Below are positions 43,885-53,626 of a stretch of 64,000 nt of DNA, piece by piece. The DNA is from CAJBVG01 sp943372995. Its GTDB lineage: Bacteria; Bacteroidota; Bacteroidia; Sphingobacteriales; Sphingobacteriaceae. A program made the position numbers and the translations under genes. Numbering within the stretch: the first letter of the stretch is position 1; each line of letters starts with the position of its first letter. The DNA is taken from the NCBI GenBank assembly GCA_943372995.1, contig CALSAQ010000002.1, positions 248,001 through 312,000 of the forward strand, written 5' to 3'. Below the pieces are notes generated by a model. That model ran no database searches. It had not been told where the DNA came from and saw nothing but the letters and a program-made list of their open reading frames with translations.

Positions 43885-44361
43885 CCTAATCACCCCCGGC
43901 AAATCATTCCCATTCGGGATAAAAATCATAGAAGTGCTATTCACGCAATGACGTGTGTTTTTCTTAGTGAATCCTTCGTCTAAGAACACATGCCCTAAAT
44001 GTCCTTTACAATTTGAACAAATAATTTCTGTGCGAAAGCCATCTGCGTCATCTACTCTCGTTACTGCACCTTTTATTTCATCATCGAAACTTGGCCATCC
44101 ACAATTAGAATCGAATTTATCATCAGATTTGTATAAGGGATTATTGCATTGTCTGCAGATATAAGTTCCTTTTGATTTGTTATCGGTATACTCACCAGTA
44201 TATGGGCGATCAGTGGCTTTGTTTAATATGACCTTCTTTTCGTAATCAGTAAGTTGATTATACTTTGGGTTTTGTTCCATTTTTTTTGATGTATTTTGTT
44301 GACATGCGCTAACAAGTGGGATGCTACAAACCAAACTTATTAAAATTAGTATTTTTCTCAT
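43882..44361 (-). CDS. msrB: Peptide-methionine (R)-S-oxide reductase, lipoprotein form
   Basis: Repairs oxidised methionine (R form). 159 residues. Lipobox VSAC (Cys20), so it acts in the envelope. Zinc cysteines Cys69/Cys72 (CRQC) and Cys115/Cys118 (CSNC), GWPSF substrate motif, GHLGHVF, and catalytic Cys139 in RHCVNS. All active-site residues present. Overlaps no neighbour; divergent from the PHP-domain gene. The stop codon is contributed by the repeat island. Confidence 0.96.
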   Translation of the reverse strand: MRKILILISLVCSIPLVSACQQNTSKKMEQNPKYNQLTDYEKKVILNKATDRPYTGEYTDNKSKGTYICRQCNNPLYKSDDKFDSNCGWPSFDDEIKGAVTRVDDADGFRTEIICSNCKGHLGHVFLDEGFTKKNTRHCVNSTSMIFIPNGNDLPGVIR

Positions 44362-44422
44362 TTCTACTTATATATATTGTAACATACGTGCTTAATATGG
44401 CATTGGTTTTGTTGATATTCAG

Positions 44423-44430
44423 TATATTTG
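44423..44430 (+). promoter_or_regulatory. -7 element of the PHP-domain gene
   Basis: TATATTTG, exact consensus, 20 nt before ATG 44451. It lies inside the longer open frame and so fixes the later start. Confidence 0.6.
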
Positions 44431-44450
44431 GAAGTTATTTTTTTACCCTG

Positions 44451-46112
44451 ATGAGAAAACTATTTTTACTAATAACAACAGTCTTTTTATTTAGTTTGGC
44501 ACAAGCCCAAACGTATTATCATTATTTCGGCAACTTACATTCGCATACCGAATATTCGGATGGTAACAATGATGGAAACTGCCCTAATGCATCTACAGCA
44601 TATACTTATGCTAAGTCGTCGACTAATTTTCACTTTCTAGGTATTTCTGAACATAACCACAACGAAAGTACAAATATGAGTTTAACCAATTGGACAAACT
44701 TGAAAAATGAAACATCAGCAGCAAATCAAGATGGCACATTTGTATGTATGTATGGCATGGAGTGGGGAACAATATCAACAGGTGGACATTTTTTAATTTA
44801 TGAGTTTGATTCTTTGATAGGATGGAACCCTGGAGCACATCAAGTTTATGTTGCAAAAGGAGATTACACAAGTTTGTATCCAATTATTAAATATCATTCA
44901 GGAGCATTTGCAACTTTAGCTCATCCTACCTCATCGGATTTCGATGGGATTTTTACAGGAGCATATAATTCTGTTTGGGACGATGCCGTAGTGGGTGTGG
45001 CGATGCGTAATGGACCATCTACTTCCACTAACACCACTTATTCTAATCCATCTACCAGCGATTTTAATGCTCGCTTTACTGATTTATTAAAGTTAGGTTA
45101 TCATGTTGGTCCTACCATCGATCACGATAATCATAATACTACTTTTGGAAGAACTACACAAGGTCGTACAGTAGTGCTGGCAACTTCACTTACTAAAGCA
45201 AATATTGCAGATGCCTATCGTAATATGAGATTTTATGCAAGCGACGATTATAATTTAAAAATTTCTTATACCATTGGTGGAAAACAAATGGGTAGTATTA
45301 CTACTCAAGCAGGTACACCAACTATAAATGTAAGCATCACCGACGATGATGGGGAAACTAGCAGCACTATTGCATTAATGTCGGGTGTGCCAGGTAGCGG
45401 AAGTACTCCAACACAACTTACCAGTGTGAGCAATTCGAATACACTTACCTATACACATACTGGGTTAACCGATTTAAGTACTCGATATTATTATTTAGTA
45501 GTTACACAGCCTGATGGGCATAAAGCATGGACATCTCCAATTTGGTATACACGAGATGATGCAGCAATGCCAATTACCTTAATACGTTTTAATGCTGTAG
45601 CCAAATCAGAAAACAAAGTAGAATTAAACTGGGCAACTGCTTCGGAGTATAATAATGATCGTTTCGAGATAGAGCATTCTGTTGATGGAAGTAATTTCGA
45701 AGTGATAGGTACACGTAAGGGTAAAATAAATTCTAAGGATATTATAGAATACAACTTCGTTCACGAGCAAGCAAGTGCTGGTATCAATTATTATCGATTA
45801 AATCAAATCGATGTAGATGGTAAGAACACTTACTCTGATTTAGTAGTAGCTAGTATAAAAACGAAAGACATTAAATTCAACTCTCATGTAATTAGAAATG
45901 GTCAGGTTTCTTTTGCGATAGAGTCGCCATACGCTACAGAAGCAGAGTTGCAATTTTTAGATATTACTGGGAAATTAATTGCGAGCACTAAACAGAAGTT
46001 AGTAGTGGGTCTTAACACTATAGACGTATATATTCCAGAAATACCCGAAGGTATTTACAATGCTATCTTACAAACTTCTACTTCACGTTTAACCTATAAA
46101 CTTAAGAAATAA
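44451..46112 (+). CDS. Secreted PHP-domain metallohydrolase-like protein with T9SS type A sorting domain
   Basis: 553 residues from ATG 44451, which begins a clean signal peptide (ending LAQAQ); the 45 upstream codons overlap the promoter and the divergent msrB start. PHP-type metal motifs: NLHSHTEYSDG (His30, His32) and SEHNHNES, plus TIDHDNH and TLAHPTSSDFDG, as in CehA/McbA-like phosphoesterases. The C-terminal part (from about residue 375: MPITLIRFNAVAKSENKV ... YYRLNQIDVDG) matches that of the secreted protein at 33.8 kb and ends in a sorting domain. Probable extracellular phosphoesterase; substrate unknown. Confidence 0.87.
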   Translation: MRKLFLLITTVFLFSLAQAQTYYHYFGNLHSHTEYSDGNNDGNCPNASTAYTYAKSSTNFHFLGISEHNHNESTNMSLTNWTNLKNETSAANQDGTFVCMYGMEWGTISTGGHFLIYEFDSLIGWNPGAHQVYVAKGDYTSLYPIIKYHSGAFATLAHPTSSDFDGIFTGAYNSVWDDAVVGVAMRNGPSTSTNTTYSNPSTSDFNARFTDLLKLGYHVGPTIDHDNHNTTFGRTTQGRTVVLATSLTKANIADAYRNMRFYASDDYNLKISYTIGGKQMGSITTQAGTPTINVSITDDDGETSSTIALMSGVPGSGSTPTQLTSVSNSNTLTYTHTGLTDLSTRYYYLVVTQPDGHKAWTSPIWYTRDDAAMPITLIRFNAVAKSENKVELNWATASEYNNDRFEIEHSVDGSNFEVIGTRKGKINSKDIIEYNFVHEQASAGINYYRLNQIDVDGKNTYSDLVVASIKTKDIKFNSHVIRNGQVSFAIESPYATEAELQFLDITGKLIASTKQKLVVGLNTIDVYIPEIPEGIYNAILQTSTSRLTYKLKK

Positions 46113-46115
46113 AAA

Positions 46116-46148
46116 AAACCATCCCTTTTGAGGATGGTTTTATATTTT
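46116..46148. terminator. Bidirectional terminator between PHP and DEAD-box genes
   Basis: AAACCATCC / GGATGGTTT, 9-bp perfect stem, 7-nt loop, flanked by A8 and T-rich sequence, between two converging genes. Confidence 0.9.
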
Positions 46149-46159
46149 TTAGGTAGTAC

Positions 46160-48073
46160 TTACCAACGACCGCCTTTACCGCTGTCGTCGCTACGTTTAC
46201 GAGGAGCACGATCAGAGCTTCCAGCGCTACGGCTACTGCCAGTGCGACTGTTACCTGCTGAGCGATCTCTATCGCCGTATGATTTCCCACCACCACTAGA
46301 TTTACGATCACCACCACCATAGCTACGACCACCGCCGCCGCCATAACTGCGTCCGCCTCCACCACCATATCCACCACCACTCGACTTGCGATCTCCACCT
46401 CTTCTATCTCCACCACCACTACGATTACCACCACTACGGTCTCCACGATCTCTGCGGTCGCCGTCTTGAGAAATTTCTATACGTACATTTCTTCCAGAGT
46501 AATCTGCATTTTTAAATCCAGTTTGAACTTGCTCTAACACATCGTTCTCTACTTCGAAGAAAGAATATACTCCTTTAATATCTATTTTACCTACTTTATC
46601 ACCACGGATGTTTGCAGTATTACAAATGTAACCCAACATATCACCACGAGTAAAGTCATCTACCGAACCTAAGTTGATAAATAAACGTGTATGTGTAGCA
46701 GAACTGCTGCGCATTGTACCACGTTCACCTTTTGTTGCTTCATCAGGTTTAGCATTCAAATCAGGAGCTTTTTTGTAGTACTCTAAGAATTGATTGAACT
46801 CTAAAGAAGCAAATCTTTTGATTACATCTTCTTTGCTCATGTCTTCAAACTCTGCATAAATACGAGGAAGATATTGATCAATTTGTGCATCATTTACTTC
46901 TACATTATGTACACGATGTACTAATGAGAATAATTGTTTTTCACAAACATCAAAACCTGTTGGTACTTCTGCTAAGGTGAATTTTTTTCCTACTACTTTT
47001 TCTAACTGACGAATTTTACCAATTTCTTTTGAAGTGATAAGCGCCATAGAGATTCCCGACTTTCCAGCACGTGCTGTACGGCCCGAACGGTGAGTATAGT
47101 TTTCAATCTCATCAGGTAAAGAGTAGTGAATAACGTGAGTTACATTATCTACGTCGATACCACGAGCTGCAACATCAGTTGCTACTAATACTTGTAATGA
47201 ACGATCTCTAAATCTCTTCATTACTCGATCTCTTTGTTGTTGAGATAAATCACCATGTAATGAATCGGCATTGTAACCATCTTTCATTAATGCTTCAGCA
47301 ATCTCTTGTGTTTCAATTTTTGTACGAGAAAATACAATACCAAAAATATCTGGATTGTAATCCACAATACGTTTTAAGGCTGCGTATTTATCGCGCGGAC
47401 GAATAACAAAATATTCGTGTTCGATATTTACGTTACCAGTATTTTTTGCACCAACCGTAAGCTCAAATGGATTGTCCATGTATTTTGAAGCTATACGACG
47501 TACTTCTGCAGGCATAGTTGCCGAGAATAACCAAGTAAATTTTTCTTCAGGTGTAGTTGATAAAATACTGTTGATGTCTTCTTGGAAGCCCATGTTCAAC
47601 ATCTCATCTGCTTCATCCAATACTACGAATTTTACTTCTGAGAAATTAATCGCTTTACGATTAATAACGTCGAGCATACGTCCTGGTGTTGCCACTACAA
47701 TGTGAGCACCACGCTTGATGTCGCGTAATTGGTTTACAATACTTGCACCACCATACACGGCTACAATGTTTACATTGCCAAGGTGCTTACTAAAATTTGT
47801 TAAATCGTTCGCAATCTGTAAGCATAACTCACGCGTAGGGCATAAGATTAATGCTTGCGGAGCATTGATGCGAAGATCTATCTGTTCTAACAGTGGAATA
47901 CCAAATGCAGCGGTTTTTCCTGTTCCTGTTTGTGCCAGACCGACAAAGTCGCGATCTCCCTTTAATAATACGGGGATTGATTGTTCCTGTATAGGCGTCG
48001 GCGAGACAAAGCCGATTTCTGAAATTGCCTGTACAACTTTCGGACTGACACCCAATTGTTCAAATGGGTTCAT
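46160..48073 (-). CDS. DEAD-box RNA helicase (DeaD/CsdA type) with RGG tail
   Basis: Unwinds RNA in ribosome assembly and mRNA turnover, often cold-induced. 637 residues: Q motif, AQTGTGKT (47-54), PTRELCLQ, DEAD (153-156), SAT in FSATMP, ARGIDV and HRSGRTARAG; DbpA-type RNA-binding domain at about 475-550 (TRLFINLGSVDDFTRGDML); then a Gly/Arg/Ser-rich tail from about 555 with repeats such as GGGGRSYGGGD. The tail's low complexity creates spurious frames on both strands. Promoter TACCTTTG (48124-48117) gives a leader of about 40 nt containing a small stem. Confidence 0.95.
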   Translation of the reverse strand: MNPFEQLGVSPKVVQAISEIGFVSPTPIQEQSIPVLLKGDRDFVGLAQTGTGKTAAFGIPLLEQIDLRINAPQALILCPTRELCLQIANDLTNFSKHLGNVNIVAVYGGASIVNQLRDIKRGAHIVVATPGRMLDVINRKAINFSEVKFVVLDEADEMLNMGFQEDINSILSTTPEEKFTWLFSATMPAEVRRIASKYMDNPFELTVGAKNTGNVNIEHEYFVIRPRDKYAALKRIVDYNPDIFGIVFSRTKIETQEIAEALMKDGYNADSLHGDLSQQQRDRVMKRFRDRSLQVLVATDVAARGIDVDNVTHVIHYSLPDEIENYTHRSGRTARAGKSGISMALITSKEIGKIRQLEKVVGKKFTLAEVPTGFDVCEKQLFSLVHRVHNVEVNDAQIDQYLPRIYAEFEDMSKEDVIKRFASLEFNQFLEYYKKAPDLNAKPDEATKGERGTMRSSSATHTRLFINLGSVDDFTRGDMLGYICNTANIRGDKVGKIDIKGVYSFFEVENDVLEQVQTGFKNADYSGRNVRIEISQDGDRRDRGDRSGGNRSGGGDRRGGDRKSSGGGYGGGGGRSYGGGGGRSYGGGDRKSSGGGKSYGDRDRSAGNSRTGSSRSAGSSDRAPRKRSDDSGKGGRW

Positions 48074-48116
48074 AAAATGTTATATGTGTTTAAATACAAG
48101 CCACTTGCTTGCGGCG

Positions 48117-48124
48117 CAAAGGTA
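48117..48124 (-). promoter_or_regulatory. -7 element of the DEAD-box helicase gene
   Basis: TACCTTTG on the minus strand, exact consensus, 43 nt before the ATG. The remaining 108 bases up to the esterase stop show no gene. Confidence 0.55.
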
Positions 48125-48232
48125 GAAATAATAAGCGAGAATAGGAAATGTTTATTACTTTATGCCTTTCCCATAGCTTTTAAACCGCTTTTAGTAAGTG
48201 TAAGATTTCTTTAGTACAAGTATTTAGATGTA

Positions 48233-49525
48233 CTAGTTCACAATTAACTTTTCGAAATAATGATGCTCGCTCGAGTTGATTTTTAATATATATACACCTG
48301 TACTAAGTGCTGAAATATCAATTTTGCTATTGTTCTTGTCGACTACTGCGCTGTGTACTTTCCTTCCATTGCTAGAATAAATTTCACAAGTAATGGTTTC
48401 ATTACTATTAATCCTGAAATTCACTTCCGCATGTGCTGGGTTGGGGAAAATTACAAAATCACGATTTGCTAATGTATTGTTAATACCTGTAGCTGGGCAA
48501 TCTGTACTATCAACACGATCTCTAATAATGATATCTGATGAACCACATTTTAATACCTTTTCATATAAGTTTTTTGCAATGAACTGAATGGTGGTATCCA
48601 TCAAGTTTCTTTCAAGTGGAGTAAACCCTGCATACGGAACATGGTCTGATCCGCAATAAGTATAGAATGAATTGTTGTATCCTTTTTCTGCTAAATACTT
48701 GTGTATGCTATTGCTGCCATCTACTTTTAAAAGTGGAATAGTATTGAGTAATTTAATAATTGCTGTACCATAAGGCACTGTTGCATCTGCTGTACCATGC
48801 ATGCTAATTACTACTACGCTTGAATCTTTAGTCTGTATCCACGAAGTATCTCCAATTGCTCCACATAAATTAACCACCGCTTTTATTCCTTTAGAAGAAT
48901 TGGGTAAGTTATTGGTTGTTCCATTGAAATTGCCTAATCCTGTACTACCTGGACCAGTATATTCGCTTGTGTCGATACCAGGAAGTAATTCATGAGGTTC
49001 ATCAAAAAATGCAGTATGTAATGCAGTGAATCCACCTGCCGATGAGCCACCATAAATAATCATGTTGGTATCTATATTATACAAGCTTGCATTTGCTTTC
49101 ATGTATCTTATTGCTGCTCTAGCATCTTGCATTGCTCTCCATACTGCGTTAGATGCATTCTGTGCATTAAAGGATTCCATACCTAAACGGTAATCTTGAG
49201 ATACACATACATAACCACGCATTGCAAACTCTCTACTAAGTTTTACAACATCCCCATCTGCTTTCGATCCAAATAAAAACGATCCACCATGTGTAATAAA
49301 AAACAGTGGACGTTTTTGTAAAGTATCATTCGCTGGTAAATATATATCTAGTTTTAAATCTATCGGAGTGCTACTTAAAGCAGTAACATTCTGACCATAG
49401 ACTAAATCCATTACAGAATCGTATGCGAAAATAGGAGCTTTGTATCTGTCGCCTCCAACACACTGAGCCATCGCTGCACTAAGATTCAAAACAAGAATGC
49501 TAATTAGAAGTAGAGTTCTTTGCAT
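48233..49525 (-). CDS. Secreted alpha/beta hydrolase (esterase-like) with T9SS type A sorting domain
   Basis: 430 residues. Signal peptide ending AMAQ. Alpha/beta-hydrolase domain of the BD-FAE/carboxylesterase kind: oxyanion THGG (His79), nucleophile Ser162 in GGSSAGG, an acid likely in HGTADATVPY, and His in GSDHVPY. Residues from about 355 (FVIFPNPAHAEVNF ... GVYILKIN) form the sorting domain. Likely cleaves ester-linked groups outside the cell. The -7 box ends 2 nt before the ATG, so the mRNA is probably leaderless. Confidence 0.9.
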   Translation of the reverse strand: MQRTLLLISILVLNLSAAMAQCVGGDRYKAPIFAYDSVMDLVYGQNVTALSSTPIDLKLDIYLPANDTLQKRPLFFITHGGSFLFGSKADGDVVKLSREFAMRGYVCVSQDYRLGMESFNAQNASNAVWRAMQDARAAIRYMKANASLYNIDTNMIIYGGSSAGGFTALHTAFFDEPHELLPGIDTSEYTGPGSTGLGNFNGTTNNLPNSSKGIKAVVNLCGAIGDTSWIQTKDSSVVVISMHGTADATVPYGTAIIKLLNTIPLLKVDGSNSIHKYLAEKGYNNSFYTYCGSDHVPYAGFTPLERNLMDTTIQFIAKNLYEKVLKCGSSDIIIRDRVDSTDCPATGINNTLANRDFVIFPNPAHAEVNFRINSNETITCEIYSSNGRKVHSAVVDKNNSKIDISALSTGVYILKINSSEHHYFEKLIVN

Positions 49526-49527
49526 AA

Positions 49528-49535
49528 CAAAACTA
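49528..49535 (-). promoter_or_regulatory. Esterase -7 element (leaderless candidate)
   Basis: TAGTTTTG on the minus strand, exact TAnnTTTG, with only TT before the ATG. Confidence 0.55.
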
Positions 49536-49537
49536 TA

Positions 49538-49603
49538 TAAATTCTAAATTTTAAATTACAAATTTCCAGCTACCAGTCACCAGTCACTAGTCACCAGTCA
49601 CTA
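49538..49603. repeat. Word-repeat island, AATTTAC and GTGACTR families, overlapping a stop codon
   Basis: TAAATTTTAAATTACAAATTT followed by CAGCTAC, CAGTCAC, CAGTCAC, TAGTCAC, CAGTCAC. The last word reads TAGTGAC on the minus strand and provides the TAG stop of the META-domain gene. Two word families in one island. Confidence 0.85.
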
Positions 49604-50026
49604 TTTCTTCTTCTTCCCCTTAACAGCTTTAGGTTCTACTATTTTGGCGAAAGTTAATACTGTGATTTTTTGTGATTTTAAATAAAGTACATCATCATCT
49701 ATTTCATAACCATCTACTTTTTTCAAGGTTGCAAAAAACTCATTCTCGAGTTCTTGCGTTTCCTTGCAAAGCATTTTGGTCATCATGATGTTTTCGTTGC
49801 ATTTCACTTTCTTTTTTCCATCAAAAGCAAAATTGCCAGTAAAGTTATTGCAGAATCCTTTGCCTATGAATTGTCCATTCGGGTTAATTCGCATAGTGCA
49901 ATTAGCTTGAACATCGATGTTGTTCATGTTTTTTAATTGCCAATTTTTTACATAAGCAGCTTCTTTCTTTCCCGAGATGGAAAACAAGCCAATAATTAAG
50001 CTTAATATCAATAAATTTCTTTTCAT
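49601..50026 (-). CDS. META domain protein (HslJ-like)
   Basis: 141 residues. Signal peptide (about 1-19), then a META domain: WQLKNMNNIDVQANC, FIGKGFCNNFTGNFAF and MMTKMLCKETQELENEFFATL, the last being the family's most conserved stretch. Lys-rich C-terminus. HslJ-type proteins are envelope proteins linked in E. coli to stress tolerance; role here unknown. The upstream 148-bp gap holds a near-consensus -7 box (TATCTTTA) for this gene and nothing else I can name. Confidence 0.85.
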   Translation of the reverse strand: MKRNLLILSLIIGLFSISGKKEAAYVKNWQLKNMNNIDVQANCTMRINPNGQFIGKGFCNNFTGNFAFDGKKKVKCNENIMMTKMLCKETQELENEFFATLKKVDGYEIDDDVLYLKSQKITVLTFAKIVEPKAVKGKKKK

Positions 50027-50174
50027 GATGGTTAGTTTGTTAGATGACTAAAGATAGCATTTTTTTAAAAATAAAAGGAATTCAGGCTCTAAACATTAAA
50101 ATACATCATATGCAGTATTTATCAAACGTAAGTATCTAGATAGTTTTACTCGAAATTAATTTACGTACACAAAG

Positions 50175-52187
50175 ATGAAGAACTACAACTACAAACTACA
50201 TTTTCGCAACGGCTTTAGGTATCTGGGATTACCTATATTGTTGCTATTTATTACTTCAATGGGTTTTGCCCAATTTAATGGCGGTACAGGAACCGAGATG
50301 GATCCTTATCAAATTGCCAATGTAACACAATTACAAGCAATGAATACTGCATTGGATAAACATTACATCTTAACACAAAACATAGATGCATCCGAAACCA
50401 GTACTTGGAATGCTGGTGCGGGGTTTGAACCAATTGGTATTACAACAGCTACAGCTTTTACAGGTACTTTTGACGGAAAAGGTTTTGTAATATATAAACT
50501 TTACATCAATAGACCTTCAGGTTCTGGGGTTGGATTGTTTGGTAACGCATTTACATTTACTCCTAACATCATCAGTATTCAAAATGTAGGACTTGATAGT
50601 GTTTATGTGAAAGGCTCGACACGTGTAGGGGCATTGGTAGGAAATAAAGAATTGGCTGTGCTGAATTGTTTCTCATCAGGAACGGTGGAAGGTGGGGGAG
50701 AATCGGTGGGTGGACTAATTGGAAGAAATGGAGGATTGGTAGATAATTGCCATTCTTCATGTAATGTTTCTGGAGGGAATAGAACAGGTGGTTTAGTAGG
50801 CACAGGATCTAACATTAGAAATTCTTACGCTACTGGAAATGTTGCTGGAGTAGGAGAGGTTGGTGGTTTTATTGGTGGAATTTCGTCGAATGCTAGTTTG
50901 GTATATAATTGTTATGCTACTGGTAATGTAATCGCTACTGGGAACTTCCCAAATGCTGGAGGATTTATTGGTCGCGCACAAGCAGGCACCATCGATTTAT
51001 GCTATGCTACTGGAAATGTTACTGGAACTAAAGCAGCAGGTTTTATTTACAATGCAAATGCTGGTTTAATAAAAAGATGTTATACTTCTTCAACGGTTAC
51101 TTCTACTTCCAACGATTTCAATATGTACTTAGCTGGATTTATTGGTGAAAACGAGGCACAAATAAGAGATTGCTATACTTTAGCAAAAATTAATTATAGC
51201 ATTTCTAATTCGGGAGCATACATCTCGGGCTTCGTAGGTAGAAATGAAGACAAAGGTAAAATATACAATTGTTATACTAGTGCAAAATTAAACGCTGGAA
51301 ATGCAACAAGGTCCGCATTTGCTCATTCAAATGAAAAAAGTAATGATAATGTAGATACTGGAAAAATAATGTTCAGCTATTACAACGTCGACACCACTGG
51401 TAGTGATCCTGCAGTTCGTACCGATCAAGGTGGTGTGGTGGTAGTAACTAGTTTAACAGATGTGTTGATGCGTAAACAAAATTCATTCGCCTTGTGGAAT
51501 TTTGATACCACTTGGAACATCAACGAAAATATATCCTATCCATTTTTAAGAAAACCAGGTGCGCCTTGTGTAAATACTTCTGCTACCGATAGTATTCGCG
51601 CATGTAAATCGTATACTTGGATCAATGGGATAACTTATACCGTGAGTGTAGATACCGCAAGCTTTATCATACCAAATGCCGCTGGTTGCGATAGTATCAT
51701 CACTTTAAAATTAACCATCGATACGATTAATACTGATGTGAGTTTAAATGCAAACATATTAAGCGCAACAGAAAGTGCTGCCGGTACCACTTATCAATGG
51801 ATCAATTGTGATACTAATAAACCAATTGCAAATGCAACCAATCAAACCTACACCGTAACGCTAACAGGAAATTACGGGGTTATCATTTCTAACGGTGCAT
51901 GTATGGATACTAGCGATTGTGTAACAGTAACATTAGTTGGGTTTGAATCGAATGCAAACCACGAATGGAATGTGTATCCAAATCCTACATCAAGTAAAAT
52001 TAATTTTGAGTTAAAGTCAACATCTCAGTTAACCATAACAGATGCACTAGGAAAAATTGTTTTAGAAAATAATTTACACATGGGTAAACACCAAATAGAT
52101 TTAAGCGAATATGCAAATGGTGTATATATATTGAATCTTAATGATGGAGCAAATAATTATAGAAATAGAGTGGTGTTAAGTAAATAA
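50175..52187 (+). CDS. Secreted GLUG-motif protein with T9SS type A sorting domain
   Basis: 670 residues. Signal peptide (to about residue 33, MGFAQ), then FNGGTGTEMDPYQIANVTQL, the usual head of GLUG-repeat proteins, and about eight GLUG repeats of the type VGGLIGRNGGLVDNC, TGGLVGTGSNIRNSYATGN between residues about 130 and 400. A module with SIRACKSYTWINGITYT and an Ig-like region follow, and the sorting domain begins at WNVYPNPTSSKINFEL. GLUG repeats are found in adhesins and protease-linked surface proteins; an adhesive role is inferred. Confidence 0.88.
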   Translation: MKNYNYKLHFRNGFRYLGLPILLLFITSMGFAQFNGGTGTEMDPYQIANVTQLQAMNTALDKHYILTQNIDASETSTWNAGAGFEPIGITTATAFTGTFDGKGFVIYKLYINRPSGSGVGLFGNAFTFTPNIISIQNVGLDSVYVKGSTRVGALVGNKELAVLNCFSSGTVEGGGESVGGLIGRNGGLVDNCHSSCNVSGGNRTGGLVGTGSNIRNSYATGNVAGVGEVGGFIGGISSNASLVYNCYATGNVIATGNFPNAGGFIGRAQAGTIDLCYATGNVTGTKAAGFIYNANAGLIKRCYTSSTVTSTSNDFNMYLAGFIGENEAQIRDCYTLAKINYSISNSGAYISGFVGRNEDKGKIYNCYTSAKLNAGNATRSAFAHSNEKSNDNVDTGKIMFSYYNVDTTGSDPAVRTDQGGVVVVTSLTDVLMRKQNSFALWNFDTTWNINENISYPFLRKPGAPCVNTSATDSIRACKSYTWINGITYTVSVDTASFIIPNAAGCDSIITLKLTIDTINTDVSLNANILSATESAAGTTYQWINCDTNKPIANATNQTYTVTLTGNYGVIISNGACMDTSDCVTVTLVGFESNANHEWNVYPNPTSSKINFELKSTSQLTITDALGKIVLENNLHMGKHQIDLSEYANGVYILNLNDGANNYRNRVVLSK

Positions 52188-52206
52188 GAGTAATATAAAA
52201 ATAGAA

Positions 52207-52233
52207 AGGTCCCTACGGTTACGCCAGGGACCT
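52207..52233. terminator. Dispersed hairpin repeat AGGTCCCT...AGGGACCT (copy 2), likely terminator
   Basis: Perfect 8-bp arms around ACGGTTACGCC. In reverse orientation its core (GGCGTAACCG) resembles the GAGCGTAGCCGA core of the copy at 39079. Lies between the converging GLUG and icd genes. Confidence 0.8.
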
Positions 52234-52240
52234 CTCTATA

Positions 52241-52296
52241 AATTGTTCAAATTATCAAACTGTCCAAATTATCAAATTGTCCAAATTAGCCAATTA
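52241..52296. repeat. Word-repeat island, CCAAATTATCAAAYTGT family, overlapping the icd stop
   Basis: Three 17-bp copies (TGTTCAAATTATCAAAC, TGTCCAAATTATCAAAT, TGTCCAAATTAGCCAAT); the last changes into the TTAGCCAAT word and provides the TAA stop of icd on the minus strand. Confidence 0.9.
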
Positions 52297-53517
52297 AAGC
52301 GCAGCTTTTAACGCGCTATCAATCTCGTTCAAAAACTCTTCGGTATACAAATAATGTTCACCATGGTTTACTTTATTTCCATGTATACAAACAGCTAAGT
52401 CTTTAGTCATTTTACCCGACTCTACTACTTCGATACATACTTTTTCTAAAGTTTGTGCAAAGTGAATCAACTCTTGATTATTATCTAATTGTCCTCTAAA
52501 TGCTAGTCCTTGAGTCCATGCAAAAATAGAAGCAATTGGGTTGGTAGAAGTAGGTTTACCTTGTTGGTGATCTCTATAATGACGAGTAACAGTACCGTGA
52601 GCAGCTTCAGCTTCCATCGTTTTTCCGTCTGGTGTAATTAAGGCAGATGTCATTAATCCTAATGAACCGAAACCTTGTGCTACTGTATCCGATTGCACAT
52701 CGCCGTCGTAGTTTTTACAAGCCCAAACAAAATTACCATTCCATTTTAATGCAGAAGCAACCATGTCGTCAATTAAACGGTGCTCGTAGGTAATTCCAAC
52801 AGCATCCATTTTAGTTTTAAATTCATTTTGATAGATTTCTTCAAAGATATCTTTGAAACGTCCGTCGTATTTTTTTAAGATGGTATTTTTTGTAGAAAGA
52901 TATAAAGGCCATTTTTTCATGATGGCTTGGTTGAAGCATGCACGTGCAAAACCTTTAATCGATTCATCTGTGTTGTACATAGCTAATGCTACACCATCAC
53001 TTTTGAAATTAAATACTTCGTGCTCAATTACAGTACCGTCTTCACCTTCAAATTTGATAGTAAGTTTTCCTTTGCCTTTAGTCACGAAATCTGTTGCTCT
53101 GTATTGATCACCAAAAGCATGACGACCAATGCAAATTGGAGCAGTCCAATTCGGAACTAAACGAGGAATGTTTTTCATTACGATAGGCTCGCGAAATACT
53201 GTACCATCTAAAATATTACGGATAGTACCGTTTGGCGATTTCCACATTTGTTTTAAGTTGAACTCTTTTACACGAGCTTCATCAGGTGTAATGGTTGCAC
53301 ACTTAATACCTACATTGTATTTTTTTATTGCTTCTGCAGCCTCTACAGTTACCTGATCGTTCGTTTGATCGCGGTATTCTATTCCTAAATCGTAATACTT
53401 AATATCGATTTCTAAATAAGGAAGAATTAACTTGTCTTTTATAAATTTCCAAATGATGCGGGTCATTTCGTCCCCATCCAATTCTACTACGGGATTTGCT
53501 ACTTTTATTTTGTTCAT
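52294..53517 (-). CDS. icd: Isocitrate dehydrogenase (NADP), eukaryotic-like type
   Basis: TCA-cycle oxidation of isocitrate to 2-oxoglutarate. 407 residues, homodimeric subfamily II as in mitochondria and Bacteroidota. Motifs: [87 protein letters not shown] and NPIASIFAW. Promoter TACATTTG (53544-53537 on the minus strand) gives a short leader of about 15 nt. Monocistronic. Confidence 0.98.
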   Translation of the reverse strand: MNKIKVANPVVELDGDEMTRIIWKFIKDKLILPYLEIDIKYYDLGIEYRDQTNDQVTVEAAEAIKKYNVGIKCATITPDEARVKEFNLKQMWKSPNGTIRNILDGTVFREPIVMKNIPRLVPNWTAPICIGRHAFGDQYRATDFVTKGKGKLTIKFEGEDGTVIEHEVFNFKSDGVALAMYNTDESIKGFARACFNQAIMKKWPLYLSTKNTILKKYDGRFKDIFEEIYQNEFKTKMDAVGITYEHRLIDDMVASALKWNGNFVWACKNYDGDVQSDTVAQGFGSLGLMTSALITPDGKTMEAEAAHGTVTRHYRDHQQGKPTSTNPIASIFAWTQGLAFRGQLDNNQELIHFAQTLEKVCIEVVESGKMTKDLAVCIHGNKVNHGEHYLYTEEFLNEIDSALKAAL

Positions 53518-53536
53518 AATGCTTTAAAATAGAGGC

Positions 53537-53544
53537 CAAATGTA
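53537..53544 (-). promoter_or_regulatory. icd -7 element
   Basis: TACATTTG on the minus strand, exact consensus, 19 nt before the ATG. Confidence 0.55.
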
Positions 53545-53599
53545 CTTATTTTCTTTGAATTTCTTGATGGCAGAAAAATAGAAATATAAACAACCATCC

Positions 53600-53626
53600 A
53601 CCAGTCACCAGTCACTAGTCACCAGC
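53600..53626. repeat. Word-repeat island, GTGACTR family
   Basis: CAGTCAC, CAGTCAC, TAGTCAC, CAGC immediately beyond the stop codon of the dnaX tail frame. Confidence 0.85.

Noticed and set aside
44316..44450. Longer start for the PHP-domain protein, adding 45 residues
   Set aside because: These codons overlap the divergent msrB start and an exact -7 box, and they place a second hydrophobic segment before a complete signal peptide.
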